DNA of 64,000 bases. It comes from Mactra quadrangularis (lineage: Eukaryota; Mollusca; Bivalvia; Venerida; Mactridae). Positions within the stretch are counted from its first letter, which is position 1. Each line of letters begins with the position of its first letter. Positions 1 through 14,118 of the stretch are shown here, in pieces. Location of the stretch: contig CM046304.1 in the NCBI GenBank assembly GCA_025267735.1, positions 13,144,001 to 13,208,000 on the forward strand, read 5' to 3'. Under the pieces are notes generated by a model. It was given only the letters and a program-made list of their open reading frames with translations. It was not told the DNA's origin and ran no database searches. The translations under genes and the position numbers were made by a program.

Positions 1-2859
1 TATTCTACGAAGCTTCCAAATTAATAGATAACATTTGATAATATAAACTCGTGTCGCAAGTTCTATTTCTTAGATTATAGCTAAGTAATAATATCAATAA
101 AGCGATTTCTTTGTTCTCCTTAATAAAGCATTATGTGGAAAAATATGGTAGGTATTATACATTTAGTACGTTTATATTATACAAAAACATTTATATAACC
201 ATTTTAAACACCAAGACGTTAACTTATCATGTTCATCGACAATGATAGCAACATGTAGACATAGTTATTGCTATTGCATGATTTGAGGTAAATAAATAAC
301 AAAAGGTACTCAACAAAAGGTCGGTTTGCCTAATTAGTAAGTTTTTGTGTTTTGTGCTTTTTAGTAATGTTTTATCATTGACTTAAAATACCTATACTTC
401 TGAAAAAACCTTTTATTTTATGGTACCAAAGGTGATGATATTTTTGATAATGTTAAACTCTGTATTATCTTTATAGATATAGTCATACTGGTCTTAACCT
501 AATCTAAGTTCCTTGATTTAACATCCAAGGGCTATTCTAAGCTGGCTTCGGGTTATCATTTACCGTTGCATACTCTGTATTTACATTAACAATTTATTAT
601 AAACACTTCTTCTTAATATTTATTAAATTCATTGAAGTTTTTATACGATGATATTCAGTAGAGATCTTCCCTAACATAAATAGTTTATCCTTTACCAATC
701 TCATTCATTTTCTGAATTAGTTGCGTGACTTTACTTTGAGCTTCTCTTCAAATACATGGACAATATTGTAATTGCATTTCTTTGTCATTCCGAATTACAC
801 ATAGATGAAGCTTAAGAATTTATAAAGAACTACGTTATCTGCCTGTTCTAAACAAAGATATCTTAATCAGGTCACTAGTAATATAATTTCCCATTTTGGG
901 ATAGAAAAATGCTGATAATCATTTTACATACAGTGTTTTTTTATAATCAAGTGTATTTCTTAAAGTGTTACTTAACTGTTTTAGGTTAATATCTGTGTGG
1001 ATTCTTCTGGGAATAAAGGTTAAGATAAATATTGTAATTGAGTTGTAAGCTTAAGATTACAGAAATTGTCAGCTTTTTGTCACCAAAGGAGTTGAAAATA
1101 AAGAAACAATTGTTTTTGCGTTTTGTTTAAGTGGGAACTTGTCTATTTTCAGAAAATGAGAGATGACATTAATCTCGCATGAGGTGATTGACAAAAGAGC
1201 TACAGATATATACTCTTGGGAAAAAAACTTACCATGCGATCCAATCGTATATAAACACAATATATAGTATGCTTATTTTGTTGTTTTAACTGCATTATGT
1301 TTATATATATATATTTATACATGCACTTTAACCCTATCATATACAACAGATTTGTGAATTAAGATTGAGCATGTTTAACTTTAGAGAAGAGGACAATTGA
1401 TGGAATTGATGTTTTCATTAAAATGCTTTTACTATAAATAGATATTGTTGCTAATAGTAGAGTAGAGTAATGTATGTTGCATGAACTACAAACGGCATAG
1501 ATATCATAAGGTGTTATAATGTTAAAACATTTAAATACAAACGTTAGACAAAAATGTTAATTTATGAATACTTGAATATCAACTAGTCAAAGTAACAAGT
1601 GACTTAATTGACGCTTTTATTAAAGTATTGTCTGGCAAACAGTTACCATATTTAAAAGATATAGTTGAAATTTAATGAAGTGTAGGCTTTATACGTGTAC
1701 AAGTATATATACGATTTTGAAGTTTCATTTGGAATAAAATACATCATTGCAGTTCTTTTTGAAGAATGTATTGTATATTCTAATAATGTAGCTATTTTTC
1801 AAACTTCTTCAATTGTGCAACCTATACATGAAAAATAGAAAGTAATAATATTATTGATACACGAATAATACGATGCTAGGTAGCACTGGACAGAAAATTA
1901 AAGATTATTCTAGCAATTAACTTCGTAATTTCACTATAACAAAACTTTAGGTTTCTTTACTTTTTAACGAAAAACATTAGTCACACTAATTGCTTTCGGT
2001 TCGTATTCTTAACACAACGATGCAAAACTATTTATTATATGATACAATCGAACGTTTTGACTGGTTGAATATAAATTCAATAGAGCATCTTTCATGTGTA
2101 CTTATTGGTGCATGTTTAGACTGTAAGACTTGTGAATATGAGAGGGTCATAAAAATCATGTTATACGATTCCTTCGTATTTGAATGTTTTATAAGACTTA
2201 GCTTTCATAGGACAGAACATGACTTTATATGACTTAAGCAGTGTACTTGAATTTGTAGTTTGGCAATACATCAGCTATACAGAGCATTTTTGAATAATCG
2301 ATAAATGTTGGGTGATTATGGTCACATATACATTATAAATAGAAATTATGCAGGCATGACGAATGATTGAAGACAAGTCTTAAAATGTTCTATTCATAGA
2401 TAAGGTTGGATATAAAAAAGTAAATAATGAAGATTGCTATATCAAAAGGGGTTCTGAAAAAGAAGTTATCAATAATCCACATTGCAAACTGTTGATTTTA
2501 TTATATGTGACATTAACAACATTAAATACTTAATAACTTTGCCAAAAGTATCACATTTTTACATTTGGTCATGGTTTTAAAATTTAAGAATCATACTGCA
2601 CAATATAGCAAGATGATATAAGTTGCCTATTTAGGGAGTATATCGACCTATCTACCCCATGATAATTATTTGCCTTTATCAGACGCATAATGTACATTGA
2701 TATTGCAAATGAAGCACCGCCGATATATATATTGTCTCAATGAATCAAATACCAATTAACTATAAATCTAGCTAGACAGTTAATTAAATCACTATATCAT
2801 TTTTTAAGCTATGTAAAAAGTCGGCTCATCACATACTAGCAGCTGATACCAGGAGAGTA

Positions 2860-3090
2860 TGTATGAGCACGGCTAGCTCGACGGTGGCACACTGGTCAAC
2901 TGATCGAGGGGTTTTAGTTTGATTGTACAGTTCTTTATTGTTAATGGCGCACGTACGCGCCTAGATATGGGATACATCCTAATTCAGCGATAATCCTTCT
3001 TAGGACCGGAGAGTAGGTTAACTGACCGTCGTTATTGGACTTATACAAAGAGTTGCTACGGTGTTAGGCTGACTAGAATGTTTTAAAAGT
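2860..3090 (+). repeat. tRNA-derived SINE, family 1, degenerate copy
   Basis: Starts with a weak tRNA-like head (ggctagctcgacggtggc as box A, ggttttagtttgat as a decayed box B). It continues into a body (gcgcctag...) and a tail (ctgaccgtcgttatt...gctacggtgttagg) that match the clearer copy at 47397-47690. It is absent at the matching place in units 2 and 4, so it entered unit 1 after the units separated. Confidence 0.55.
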
Positions 3091-4548
3091 GAAACACTTA
3101 AAATCTTTGTCGAGTAAATTCTTTTGTTTAATTATTGAGGTTGAAGAACTTCAATAGTATTGTCCTATAGTCAGGAAGAGTCTTTTAAAACACATATATC
3201 ACGATGATAATGAAATACATAGCACCTTCCTTTACGTTTATAAAATTTTACGTAGAGGATGATGCAGAACCCTTAATAATTCCATTCACTGGACTAATTG
3301 CATTCATCCAACACAGTGCTGTTTTCTTAAGACTAAAAGTTGATGAAAATGTTGGGTAACGCGCGACAAAGGTTATAAAGGTCATTTGCATCCCCATCCA
3401 TTTCTTCGGAAAAATACTACATTCATCTTTCCTAAACGTAATAAAATCTTGTTTCTGTTATGAGCTATGCAGCTGATTATACCAGTATTACCTATTTACT
3501 CTAAAGTTGCAAAGTTGATCGGTATTCGGACACGTGCGAGTGTCTCTATAATTTTCATACCACAAGCTTTACCAATACATGTTTTATTGAAAATTTTCAT
3601 TTGCATTTTCTTACAATGATCAATTTCATAACCGTACTTTAAGATTCCGTTCAATCAAAAAAAAACGTTAGAAATGCGTGTGTTTGACAATTTAATGTGT
3701 TTCAGCGATGGCAACGACATGCATTTAAATGAAATATTTTATCAGCTGCTATAAAAACAATACTTTCTATTCATCCTGAAACAATTTTTTAGTGATTCTT
3801 CGATCTAATAGTTTCTGAAAATTTTAAATAATGATTAAGTTTGTTATATGACGTGCAGGCATGTGATTGTATGTATCAAGTGTAACTTATGTTAAAAATA
3901 ACATTAAATATCTAATATTCACGGACAGATATAAACTCTTGCAGTCAGGAATCGGCTTCTGGAGTCTGAATTGAATTATACGCTCTACAATATCATTTAA
4001 GGCTAATATCACAATTTAATGTGGTTTCCTTTGGGTATACTGTATTCAAAAGTTTTCATTGTGTTATTCAGCTGATACCTTATGGTAATCAATTTCAACT
4101 TTCAATATAAATGTATTTCTTGTCAAAGAGGTTGTTGTTAAACAGCAGGAGTAATGTGTATTTGTAGTTATTCTAATTGACATTGATCTATTTACCGTGA
4201 AAGGAGAGGAAATATCAACCTCGCTTTAGGTGAATTATACAATACCTCTGTGACTTCTAGAAAATTGTTAAAAATTATGTTCCCGTGGTGTTATAATTGT
4301 GCAATAAAATACAAAATTCAGAAATATCTCTTGCGTGAATATTTTTTGTGTATAATTTTTGTGTATCTATTTTGCCTCGTTGAAATATTTATCCTTCCTA
4401 ACATTTGACAATGTCACAATGCCACATATTTTCTCGATATTGTGTGCATGGTTTATTGTTCTGTGGGAAGTAATTACGGCATCAAGCTTATGGAAATATG
4501 TTTAAAACTTGCATCAAACACTGCCATCGAATCGATGGTATATACATA

Positions 4549-4616
4549 TATAATGAATTATGCACAATATATACGAGTATATACATACTCGTATATATTG
4601 TGCATAATTCATTATA
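4549..4616. repeat. Perfect 32-bp inverted repeat (hairpin)
   Basis: The arms 4549-4580 and 4585-4616 are exact reverse complements across 32 bp, with a 4-bp spacer (atac). The core reads cgagtat-atac-atactcg. The flanks match units 2 and 3 (catcaaacactgccat before it), but neither has the second arm, so the inversion arose in unit 1. An arm this perfect in otherwise diverged DNA points to a recent origin, for example by template switching. Confidence 0.9.
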
Positions 4617-7600
4617 CAACGCATTCCAGAATAAGTTTGTGAATCCGGAAATCTTGCAAACTTATTTTTTTGTTCTTGGTCCGATTAGTTTCGAAATGTC
4701 AATAAAAGTAGACCGACATATGATCATAACGCCAGTAAAGTTTCATCCATTTAACTTTACTAAAATATATTTAAATTTAAGTGAAAAGTCAAAATTTCAT
4801 CGGAATATGCAAGTTCCAATAGGGAAATGGCTCTCCGATGGACATTGTATTTTCCCACGTACTAATATGGGAGAAAATCCCCATTTTGTTTAATTCATTT
4901 AATCAAACATTTAGAGTCAGGATTAGATATATTTGTCGAAAATAACATAAAATGCATATTTTTTCACTTTTAAAGCAATTACACACCATTCAAGCAGCTC
5001 ATTTCCATGGGAGAATTTTCCCATATTAGAATCATGAATTTTCTCCCATGTGGATGTTTTGCGAAATTGACTGCTAAGTATTTATTCAAGTTCTCGATTC
5101 TTTAGTGTTTTGTGTATCTCGTGAATAATTCTATTTATACATTCATGCATTTTGAATAAAGCTTCATTTTGCAAATTGACTGAACAAATGAGTTTTTTTA
5201 TATAACAAGTTCGGGACTATCTAATGATATACAAATAATAATATAATATAAATAATTTAATGAATACTTTCTCAAATCAATTAGATTCGGTTAAGATATT
5301 CCTTTTCTTAATGCAATGATAGAAGCCATTCCCTTGAATGATATATCACTAACATGAACTACAATTAACGAAATTATATGTCAAACCTTGATTTTTTTTT
5401 TGCCTGAAAATCAATAGATTGGCATCAATTATATGGTGGCGGAAATGAATTTTAATACTTTAAGATAATATATTTATTGATATTGCATTGAAAAATTGTC
5501 AATGCTTTAGTAAATTTTTCAAATTTCAGATATGATTATTATGCCTTCAAAATATAGATATGCTTTTACATCGTATCTGTTTAAGTTTACTGTCGCCACA
5601 ATATAATGTAGAATGTCAAATCGTTTATATTTTAATACGTCTATCAAAAGATACATATAGAATCAAATCAAATATTATATGCTACTTAGATTCTATACTT
5701 ATCTTCATTGTTTAAAAAATTACGTCTAATTGCTGATTCATGAATGAAACGTTCAATATATACTAGATTTTTATTTTAAGTTGTCAATTGTTGAAGTTTA
5801 AGTGTTTTTGTTTCATGTCAAATTCATTTCGTGTCAGATAATTACGGGAAAAGTCTTAACAACTAGCAATCGAGACATTCTCGTTATACGGATGAATATA
5901 TCACGGTAACTGTCAATACTGTGTAGCAGTTGTTATTTGTAAAGTGTCGTAAATTGTTCCAAACCGTCCTTCATAAAGTCATATTGTTTCAGGATTCATA
6001 AAATCGATAATCAGTAAAGAAAGAAATATTTGCTGTATATATACTACAATAGATGCATGAAATAGGAAATAAGAAGTTGTTCGGTTAACAATGTCCAGAA
6101 GAAGACATTATATGACATAAACGCTGCTAGGTTTCTGAAGCTAATTAGAGAAATAATAGGAACTTGTCCATTTTGTTTCCGTTCCAGACTATACAAATAT
6201 ATGCCTGAATAAAGACATATAGCTTTTACTGACAGAGCAGGATGAAACTGTTGATAAGATAAATAATTTGTTCAACCTTTTCTGTCATATTCTTTCTCTC
6301 CCTTATGATAATCAAGAAGCTACTATACGTGTTTGTCTTTACAGAGCATTCGTTTTAGACATTGCTTAAGTATTTATAGATGTAAATGGTGAAATATATT
6401 GGTACATCTATGATCATAAAAAGGCATTTATTGTGTCTTCAAGCCTTCCCTTTCCATATTCTAGTAACTATTCGGCAAAACATGAAATTAGTTAATTATA
6501 TAAAAGAGTATATTATTAAATATAAAGTATAGTTAAATAATTGTGATAAACATTTAGCGCATTTCATAATTTGTTGTAAGCAAGAATTTCAGGGTAGCTT
6601 CTTTGTGAAAGGTGAATAGAAAATTAATTATTGGCTAAAAAGAACTTCAGGGATTTAAACATTACGGTCGAATATAACTCCTCATCTTTTTTAAATTTTA
6701 TTTTTTACTAATCGGATAATTAATATCGTAATGAACGACCGATAACTAAAATCCTTTCAAAACGAAGAGAAATAAAATGAAGACATTCCACAATAAAACG
6801 CTGTACTGATGCGACTTTACCTATCTTAAGAACAATTTTTATGTAATAGTTGAAGTACAATGATCATACATTTACAATGTTTAGTGAACAATATGGGAGG
6901 GTTTCAATCTAAAAATATTTACACTTAGTTACTAAGAAATATGAAATTATCAATAAAGTATAGATTTTCTTTTCTATTTGCCCTGTGTCCAGTAAGCTAA
7001 TACATGTTTTGTTACGATCTTTTACCATGAGATAAAAGTTAATTCCGGTATATGAGATCTTTTCTTAACTCACAGATTGGTACTCGTCTTGAATTTCTTT
7101 TGTAACCATGTGGTTTTAAATACTAATTTACGTAAACTGAAGTAATACCTTACATTAAAACAGTCATTTAAGTTGTGTATTATTGTGTTTCAAATGAGAA
7201 TTTTGTGCATACATAGACCAAAGGAAAAACAAAAGCAATCAACTCTGTATTTCTGAAAAATAATTATTATTTTGTATCTCATTTTACACGCAGGTGTTTT
7301 AGACGGAAAACAATCTAAATATAATGATTTCTGTCGTCGTAAAATTGTACAAAGTTCCCTTGTGGTAAATTAAATATTATATTTCGAGTTTCACTTTAAC
7401 TTCTGTTAGTAATGTATAGTGAGTGATTGTGAAGAATTGTACTAGTTTTGTTTTGACGCACGGAATTTTAATTGAATAGTTGAACAGATATAATTAAAAT
7501 GGAAAGGTTTGTGACTACAATAAAATATTCTTTCATTTGAATTAACCGATACAGATGATATACTGGTCTTATATCCCACAATTTTATTTGTGCATTTAAA

Positions 7601-10368
7601 TTTGAATCCCATACGTTAGAGTATAACGTCGGTAATAAACTAAGTCAAAACAAACAAATGAGCCGTGTGTTATTGTATACCAGATATTTGACATTGCTTC
7701 TTCGGTCACTGTTCTCCCACTTATTTATTAACGACAAGAAATGTCATTTATTATTTAAAACCAGCAAGATTTATGGTTTGTGTTCACTAAATTAGACTAG
7801 TACGATATTCAATTTGGTGAATGTCAATAAAACTGTCAAATGTCTATCTGCTGTATGCGAGTGTGACTATATTGTGTTTGTGTGACTATATTTTACTGAT
7901 TTTAAAAGATGTTTGTGGCCAGTGCCAAAACAATAAAACTATATTATATATAATAGAACAGTTATACGGGCACCTTCTGCTAATTGCCCATCAATACCAA
8001 TATGGTCTTATTTTTTTACTAAAATGTTCTGTTTACATTAAGCTTTTGGGACTAAACAATCGTATGTCTATATTGGAACGTAACTGTACGTTTGCCAATA
8101 AGATTGGTAGAAAATGAGAAATTGTAAAATGATATTATTTGGAAAGTTTATAATTCTGATTTTATCTTTGATCAAACTTTTATCTTTTCACTCAAAATAT
8201 CCCTTTGTCTTCATCAAAATCCTTAAAACATCGACAGCAATGAGCAGGAAAACATTTTACCTTATCACAGTGTTACGACAAAGATTAACAACGAGACTAT
8301 ACACACGTCTCCTGTATAAAACAAGCAATCTGAGTACTTTAACCTACATTTTACGTGGTGACAGACATAGAGGAGTATTGATTCGGTATAAAACAGCATC
8401 ATGTCTCAATAACACATGTAAAAGTATGCGTTTTATTAGCTCTTACAAATATTGCACACGCTTAGGTCATAACAGATGTGTAATTTATTCTACTGCAAAT
8501 GTATTCTATATTTTAATCAAATTCACTGAAGTTCCAGACGTTTCATATTATATAAACAGAATTCTACGAATTAGCTTTCATATCAAAAGTTAAAGCTCTT
8601 GTTGCAAGTTTTATTTTCTTAAACTAGAGCTTATTGATATTATGCTCCATAGTGATTTCATGGTTCTCATTGATAAAGAACTATGTGACAAAATCTGGTT
8701 TGTATTATACATTTTCTATGTCCATATTACACAAAAACATTTAAATAACAATTATGAATACACAGCCATAAACTTATTATTTTTTATTTTGATATAAATG
8801 GCAACATGTAGACATAATTATTGATAATGCACGATTTGATGTAAATAAATTTAAAATACAAGTACTCGTTGGTGTGCCTTATCATTAAGTTTTAGTATTT
8901 TTGTACTATTTCTACAATATTTTTACCATGAAGTTAAAAATATCTTTACGTCCGAATATAACGATTTTCTTTTAGGTACCAAATGTGATGATATTATTGA
9001 TAATGTTGAACTCTGTATTATCTTAATAGATAAGTTTATACTGTTATTAACTTTATCTAAATTTCTTGATTTAACATCAATTGACTATTTTATTCTGACT
9101 TCGTGTTATCGTTACCGTAACTAAGTATGTAATTATTTTTTACAATTTGTTGTAAACTTATTTTTTCCTGAATATTAATTGAATTCTTTTGAGTTATGTC
9201 ATGCGCGTGATAATTACTAGTGTGTTCCCTGACACAAATACTTTTCCCTTTACCAATCTGGTTGATTTTCCAGCATTAGTTGCGTGACTGTACTTTGTGA
9301 TTCTCTTCAGATATATGCACGGTATTGTAATTGCATTTCTTCGACATTCCAATTTACACATTAGATGAAGATTAAGATTTAACTACGTATTCAGCTCGTT
9401 CAAATAATGTTGTCTTAATCAGGTCATGAAGAATAAAATTTCCCTTTTATTGTAATAGAAAATTTTGATTATCATTTTACATACAGTGTTATATTTATTA
9501 TCAAGTGTATTTCTTTAAATGTTTCTAGAATGTTTTAAGTTAATATTTGTGTCGTTTCTTCTGGGAACAATCGTTAAGATAAAGATTGTAGATGGATTGT
9601 TAGCCAACTTTTACACGTGTCATTTGTTTCTTACAGAAAATGTCAGCTGTTGTCACATAAGATGTAAAATGAAAGAACAATTGTGTTGTGATTTGTTCAA
9701 GTGGAAACTTGTCTTTTTCAGGTAAATGAGAGGTATCATAAATCATGGTTTACAAATTTTACTATTAGGCCTATACTGCACGATATAGCTAGATGTTAGA
9801 AATGTTGTAAAAAGGCAGTGTTATCGAACAACACATGCACATGATAACTATTTGTCTCTACATTTCTATTAGACGCATTATGTACCTTGATTCTGGAAAT
9901 TTACAACCCTTGATGATATTGTCTTGTCGCAGTAATATAAAAATATCAATTACCTATAAATTAAGGGAGACAGACTGTTAATTAAAACATAACATCATTT
10001 TATTGAATTATGTAAATCTACGAATCAGTGTACACTGCTTCACTGTTTGCAGAATTAAAAAAAATGTATAAAAATCAACATTCAAATGAAACAACAATGT
10101 TCAGCAATTTCAATTCTTTTAACAACATAATCTAAAAAGTCATATTGTAAGGATAAATAAGGACATTCTGTCTGTCTGATAACATCCTACCCAATAATGA
10201 TTTGACCAATTTTGACAAAATATACTTGAGAAAACTGGTTCCTTCTGACAGGCTGGATTATAATAATTGGATTTTATTTTTCCAATTATGATCGTAATGT
10301 AACTTTTCGCCTTTACTGTAACTCACAAGTTATCAAGGTTACCAGACATAATGTGTGTGTTTCCGGCG

Positions 10369-10386
10369 ATGGCGGAAAACGGTAAG
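10369..10386 (+). other. Possible tiny first coding exon with splice donor (speculative)
   Basis: The sequence ccggcgATGGCGGAAAAC is followed by GGTAAG and then gtaaga. It combines an ATGGCGGA start context of the kind found at many animal promoters with a good donor after six codons. A similar arrangement lies at 17935 in unit 3 in a comparable place. No downstream exon was found, so this may be chance. Confidence 0.15.
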
Positions 10387-13089
10387 GTAAGAAAAGGGTG
10401 AAAAAGATGGATTCATAGAAATTATAGAATTTGTTAGTTATGACTTCAGTGCGTTAAATGTAGCTTCTTGCAAAACAATTGATCTGACACGTGCGAATGT
10501 ATTGCGACACCTTATTCTTTTCATTTTACAGCTGTAACAGTTTTGTCAGCCCTTTTTACTTTTTATGCTCAATTTTGTTCAACTGGTTCTTCGGACTGAT
10601 GTTGCTGTTTACCCAATTTTATATATCTTAATCAAATTCACTACTAAATAACCAACAAACAATAAGTTAGTCTCACAGTATGGATTTTAATGTATTTAAC
10701 TACATTTTTGTCAATTAATTATTGGATTACATAGAATAGATAATAAAAATATTACATGATAAGGGATAGAGTGTAACTGAAAATAAACCCAGAATTTAGA
10801 ATGAAAGAAACTAATAACTTAGCTTTTAGAATTTAGAAGCCTTGCCAAAATAAAATAATACCTAATACCCTTATTTTAGAGCCTGGAAATGGTTAACTCG
10901 ATAAAAGGTAATTTCTACCGTGTGAATGTCACTGAGCTAACAACTTGAGAGCCAACTCTATCTCTTATATACCATTCATTAGACACAAGGCATGAGAAAA
11001 TCATGCAATTCACTGCAGATGATTAGTACACACAGGGGTATTGTTTGTTAACTTTAATACAATGAAATCATCTATTGATTATAATGGTATATACTAGTTT
11101 AAATGACCCTCTGTGCCTCATTGTCCAGTTGACACTGTTTCACTACATGACACAAAATAATGTGTAAAGAGTAAACACATTCACATTATAGTTCATAAGG
11201 TGGTAGACACATAATAAAATTGTTCATTTAAGGTAGTAATGAATTTATATGCTAGTATGTTAAAAGGCAAATCTGCCACACAGCTCTGATTTCATGTAAT
11301 ATACGAATCTATTTAACTGGTCATGTTTATTATTTTAATACAAGATTTGAAAAACTTTTAATTTACTTTGATGTATTACTCTTGTCTTGGGCAAGCTATT
11401 TTTCATTTTTATAATGATACGTTTTTTGTTGTTTTTAAATATCTTTCTTGTTTTATCATACCGTGGATCAAATATAAAAAAAACCAGTTATCACAGCATA
11501 CCAGCAGTGCTAATAATTATCTTGTCACAAGCATAACCATTACAAGAAATGTTTTATTGAAATTGTTTTATTTTTCTGCAATGAATGATTTCATAACCGT
11601 ACTTAAAGATTCCATTCAATCATAAAAACGTGAGAAATGCGTGTGTTTGACAATTTAATATCTTTCTACGATGACATTGTCATGCATTTAAATTAAATAT
11701 TTTATTGCTGCTTTAACAAATAATACTTTCCGTTTATCATGTAACACGATTTTGAAAAAAAAATTCTAGAAGTTTCATAAAATATTGAATAATGTATAAC
11801 GTGCAATCATATGTTGTAGAATGCAATGTTGAGTCAAACTTGACATTGAAAATCGAATTTTCACGAACGGTTATAAACTCTGGAATCAGCTTTCTGAGTC
11901 TAAATTATACGTTCTTCAACCTTATTTAGGGCTAAAATCACAATCAAATGTGGTTTTCTTTAGGTATAATTGTTTTCAAACGTTTATACTGTGTAATTCG
12001 ATTGTTAGCTTATACTTAATGCTAATACATCTCAACTTTTAAATATAAATGTTTTTCTTGTCACAAACGGTGATGTCAAATAGCAGAAGAACTTTGTTTT
12101 TAGGAAGTTTAATTGACATTAATCTATTTAACGTGATAGTAGAGGTGAATAAAACAACACTTTTAAGACTTCCCGAAAATTGTTTAAAATTATATTCCCT
12201 TGGTGACGTACTTGTGTAATAAAATTCAAAATTCAGAAAATATCTTTTGCATGAATATTATTCTTTTATCATCTTTATGTAATTATTTCGCCTCGTTAAA
12301 GTCGCTCCGCTAAAGTATTTATCCCTTCTAACATTTGACTATGAGACATAATTTGTCGTTATTTTGTGCATGGTTTATAGTTTTGTTAAAAGTAGGTTAC
12401 GGCATTGAGTGTAAGAAAATATGTTTAAGACTGTCATCAAACACTGCCATTGATGCCAAGGTTTATACATATGCTGCATAATGCCTTATAGTACAGAATA
12501 TATTTGCGAAAGTGAATATCTAGCAAACTTACTTTTTACTTTTATCCGATTAGTTTTACAATTTACAAGAAATATAGATTTATAAACGGAGATAACACCA
12601 CTAAATGGGAAAGTTAAAAGGAATTGACTGCTAAGGTATCATTTAGATATCAATTCTTATGGTTCTTTGTTTATTGCATAAATTATGTATTTATACATTC
12701 TTGCAATTTAAATAACGTTCGATTTCTATGAATTGTTTAACATTTAAACTAAACAAATGAGTTTTATTCAATTCATTATCTCACTGAACTTACTTTTAAG
12801 TAATTAACAATAAGTTGTATAAAAAAATTATCATTTAATATCAATTTATTTTCAAATTTAGGACTAATTTGCAGAAGTCAATGAATAATTAATTCAGTGA
12901 TAAAATTTTCTTAATTTTCTCAATTACTTATTTAAATCCTTAATTAAATCAATTATATCCAGTTACGATATTCTATTTCTAAATACAATGATAGAAGCAA
13001 TTCAATTTAATGATGGTATTCAATTACTTTTACAGTTATCAAGGCAATGCATGCTCTATCTGATGTCGATATAAATAATAAACCGATCA

Positions 13090-13283
13090 TATTTGACAAC
13101 TGCAGACGACACCAATTCTGATAACTATTCCTGCAACGCCTCCTTTTTGAAGAGCTCTACCAGAAACTCCGTATTGAAGATTTACGTATTTTTTTGTGGA
13201 ACGCACTTAAGATTCTCGTTAGTATTTTCTTAAACGTAAACTTAAGAAAATCTTTCGCAAAACTTACGAATTGTTAGTAAAAC
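13090..13283. repeat. Insertion of about 200 bp shared only by units 2 and 3
   Basis: The segment running from cagacgacaccaattctg to gttagtaaaacta is present here and at 25607-25795. It is missing at the matching place in unit 4 (about 34045) and was not seen in unit 1. It contains a 9-bp hairpin, ttttcttaa-acgtaaac-ttaagaaaa (13225-13250). It probably inserted before units 2 and 3 separated. I do not recognise the element. Confidence 0.6.
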
Positions 13284-13802
13284 TATACCCTGGGGTATAA
13301 CAAAAACACGAAGTACACTTAACGACCATATCAGTCGAACTTAAAATAAATTATTTCTTGTGTGATAAAACAATAAATTGACACCAATTATCTGGTTACG
13401 ATTACTTTAATACTTAAAGATACTGTTTATATATATTGCATTGAAACATTTTCAATGCTTAAGTAAATTTTGCTGAACAAATTTACAGATTTATATGTTT
13501 ATTTGCTATCTTAACATTAACATGCTATAACATATCTCTTTAAGTGCACTGTTCCAACATAATAATCAATATATTAAAAACTATTTATATATCTTCGTCG
13601 CTTTGAAAAAGATTAACGTCTAAATGCCGCTTGAAAAACGGAACGTTTTCACAATATACATCAGATTATTAAAGAAAAATTTCAATTGTTTAAGTTTACT
13701 TTTTCTTGTTCATGTCAAATTTATTTCGTGTCATATACTGGGAAAGGCTTGACATCTAACACTCGAAAATTCAAGGATAAAATTATCACGGTAACTGTCA
13801 AT

Positions 13803-14118
13803 TGAAACAATGTAATGTGAGAACCACATTAAAGTCGAATTTAAAACTTTAACGCAAAAATTACAAAGGGAAATAATTCATAATAAAACCAGGTAGAGTT
13901 GTGGTTACTTTCTAATTCTGTTTGTCACATGATATGTATCATTGTATGAAGTTTCATAAAGATCTGGCAATAAATGGCAGAAATATATACTAAATTGAAA
14001 ACTTTAACACAATTGTTAACGACACTGGACGCCCGACCACCCGCCCGTCCGGTCGCCCGTCCGCCCGTGTTTTGCCAAAATATATTTTTCGTTGAAAAAT
14101 CCGACTAAAAACTACTCT
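13803..14118. repeat. Dispersed (GCCCGTCC)-rich element inserted in unit 2
   Basis: Unit 3 reads straight through cacggtaactgtcaat-actgtgtagcag (about 26348-26375). Unit 2 has about 316 extra bases at that point. The insert contains tacaaagggaaataattca, atgaagtttcataaagatctgg and, at 14030-14070, a G/C-rich simple repeat of cgcccgtccg type. From general knowledge this resembles a repeat common in bivalve genomes. I cannot name the family. Confidence 0.55.

Larger units (their letters stand above)
1..8560 (+). repeat. Tandem segmental array, unit 1
   Basis: First visible copy of a non-coding unit of about 8 kb. Its first bases (tattctacgaagcttcc) align with 8561, 16567 and about 28815, so the array probably continues upstream of the window. 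Landmarks shared with the other units include actgacagagcagga near 6228 and acacgcaggtgttttagacg near 7288. This unit is clearly more diverged from units 2 and 3 than those are from each other. It keeps about 1.4 kb (roughly 1170-2570) that is also in unit 4 but missing from unit 2. Private insertions are a SINE (2860-3090), a perfect hairpin (4549-4616) and a stretch rich in tttcccat/atgggaga words (about 4800-5060). ORFs in it are short and not conserved between units. I see no gene. Confidence 0.8.

Noticed and set aside
4442..4893. Overlapping ORFs of 66 and 131 codons
   Set aside because: They run through the perfect hairpin and the adjoining repeat-like stretch. Units 2 and 3 have no matching frame.
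8114..8593. 159-codon ORF with a 116-codon counterpart in unit 3 (16250-16600)
   Set aside because: Compared by eye, base differences between the two copies are mostly amino-acid-changing (about 11 against about 6 silent). The unit-4 boundary copy (28380-28814) is broken and no domain is recognisable. This fits neutral decay of similar DNA, not a gene.
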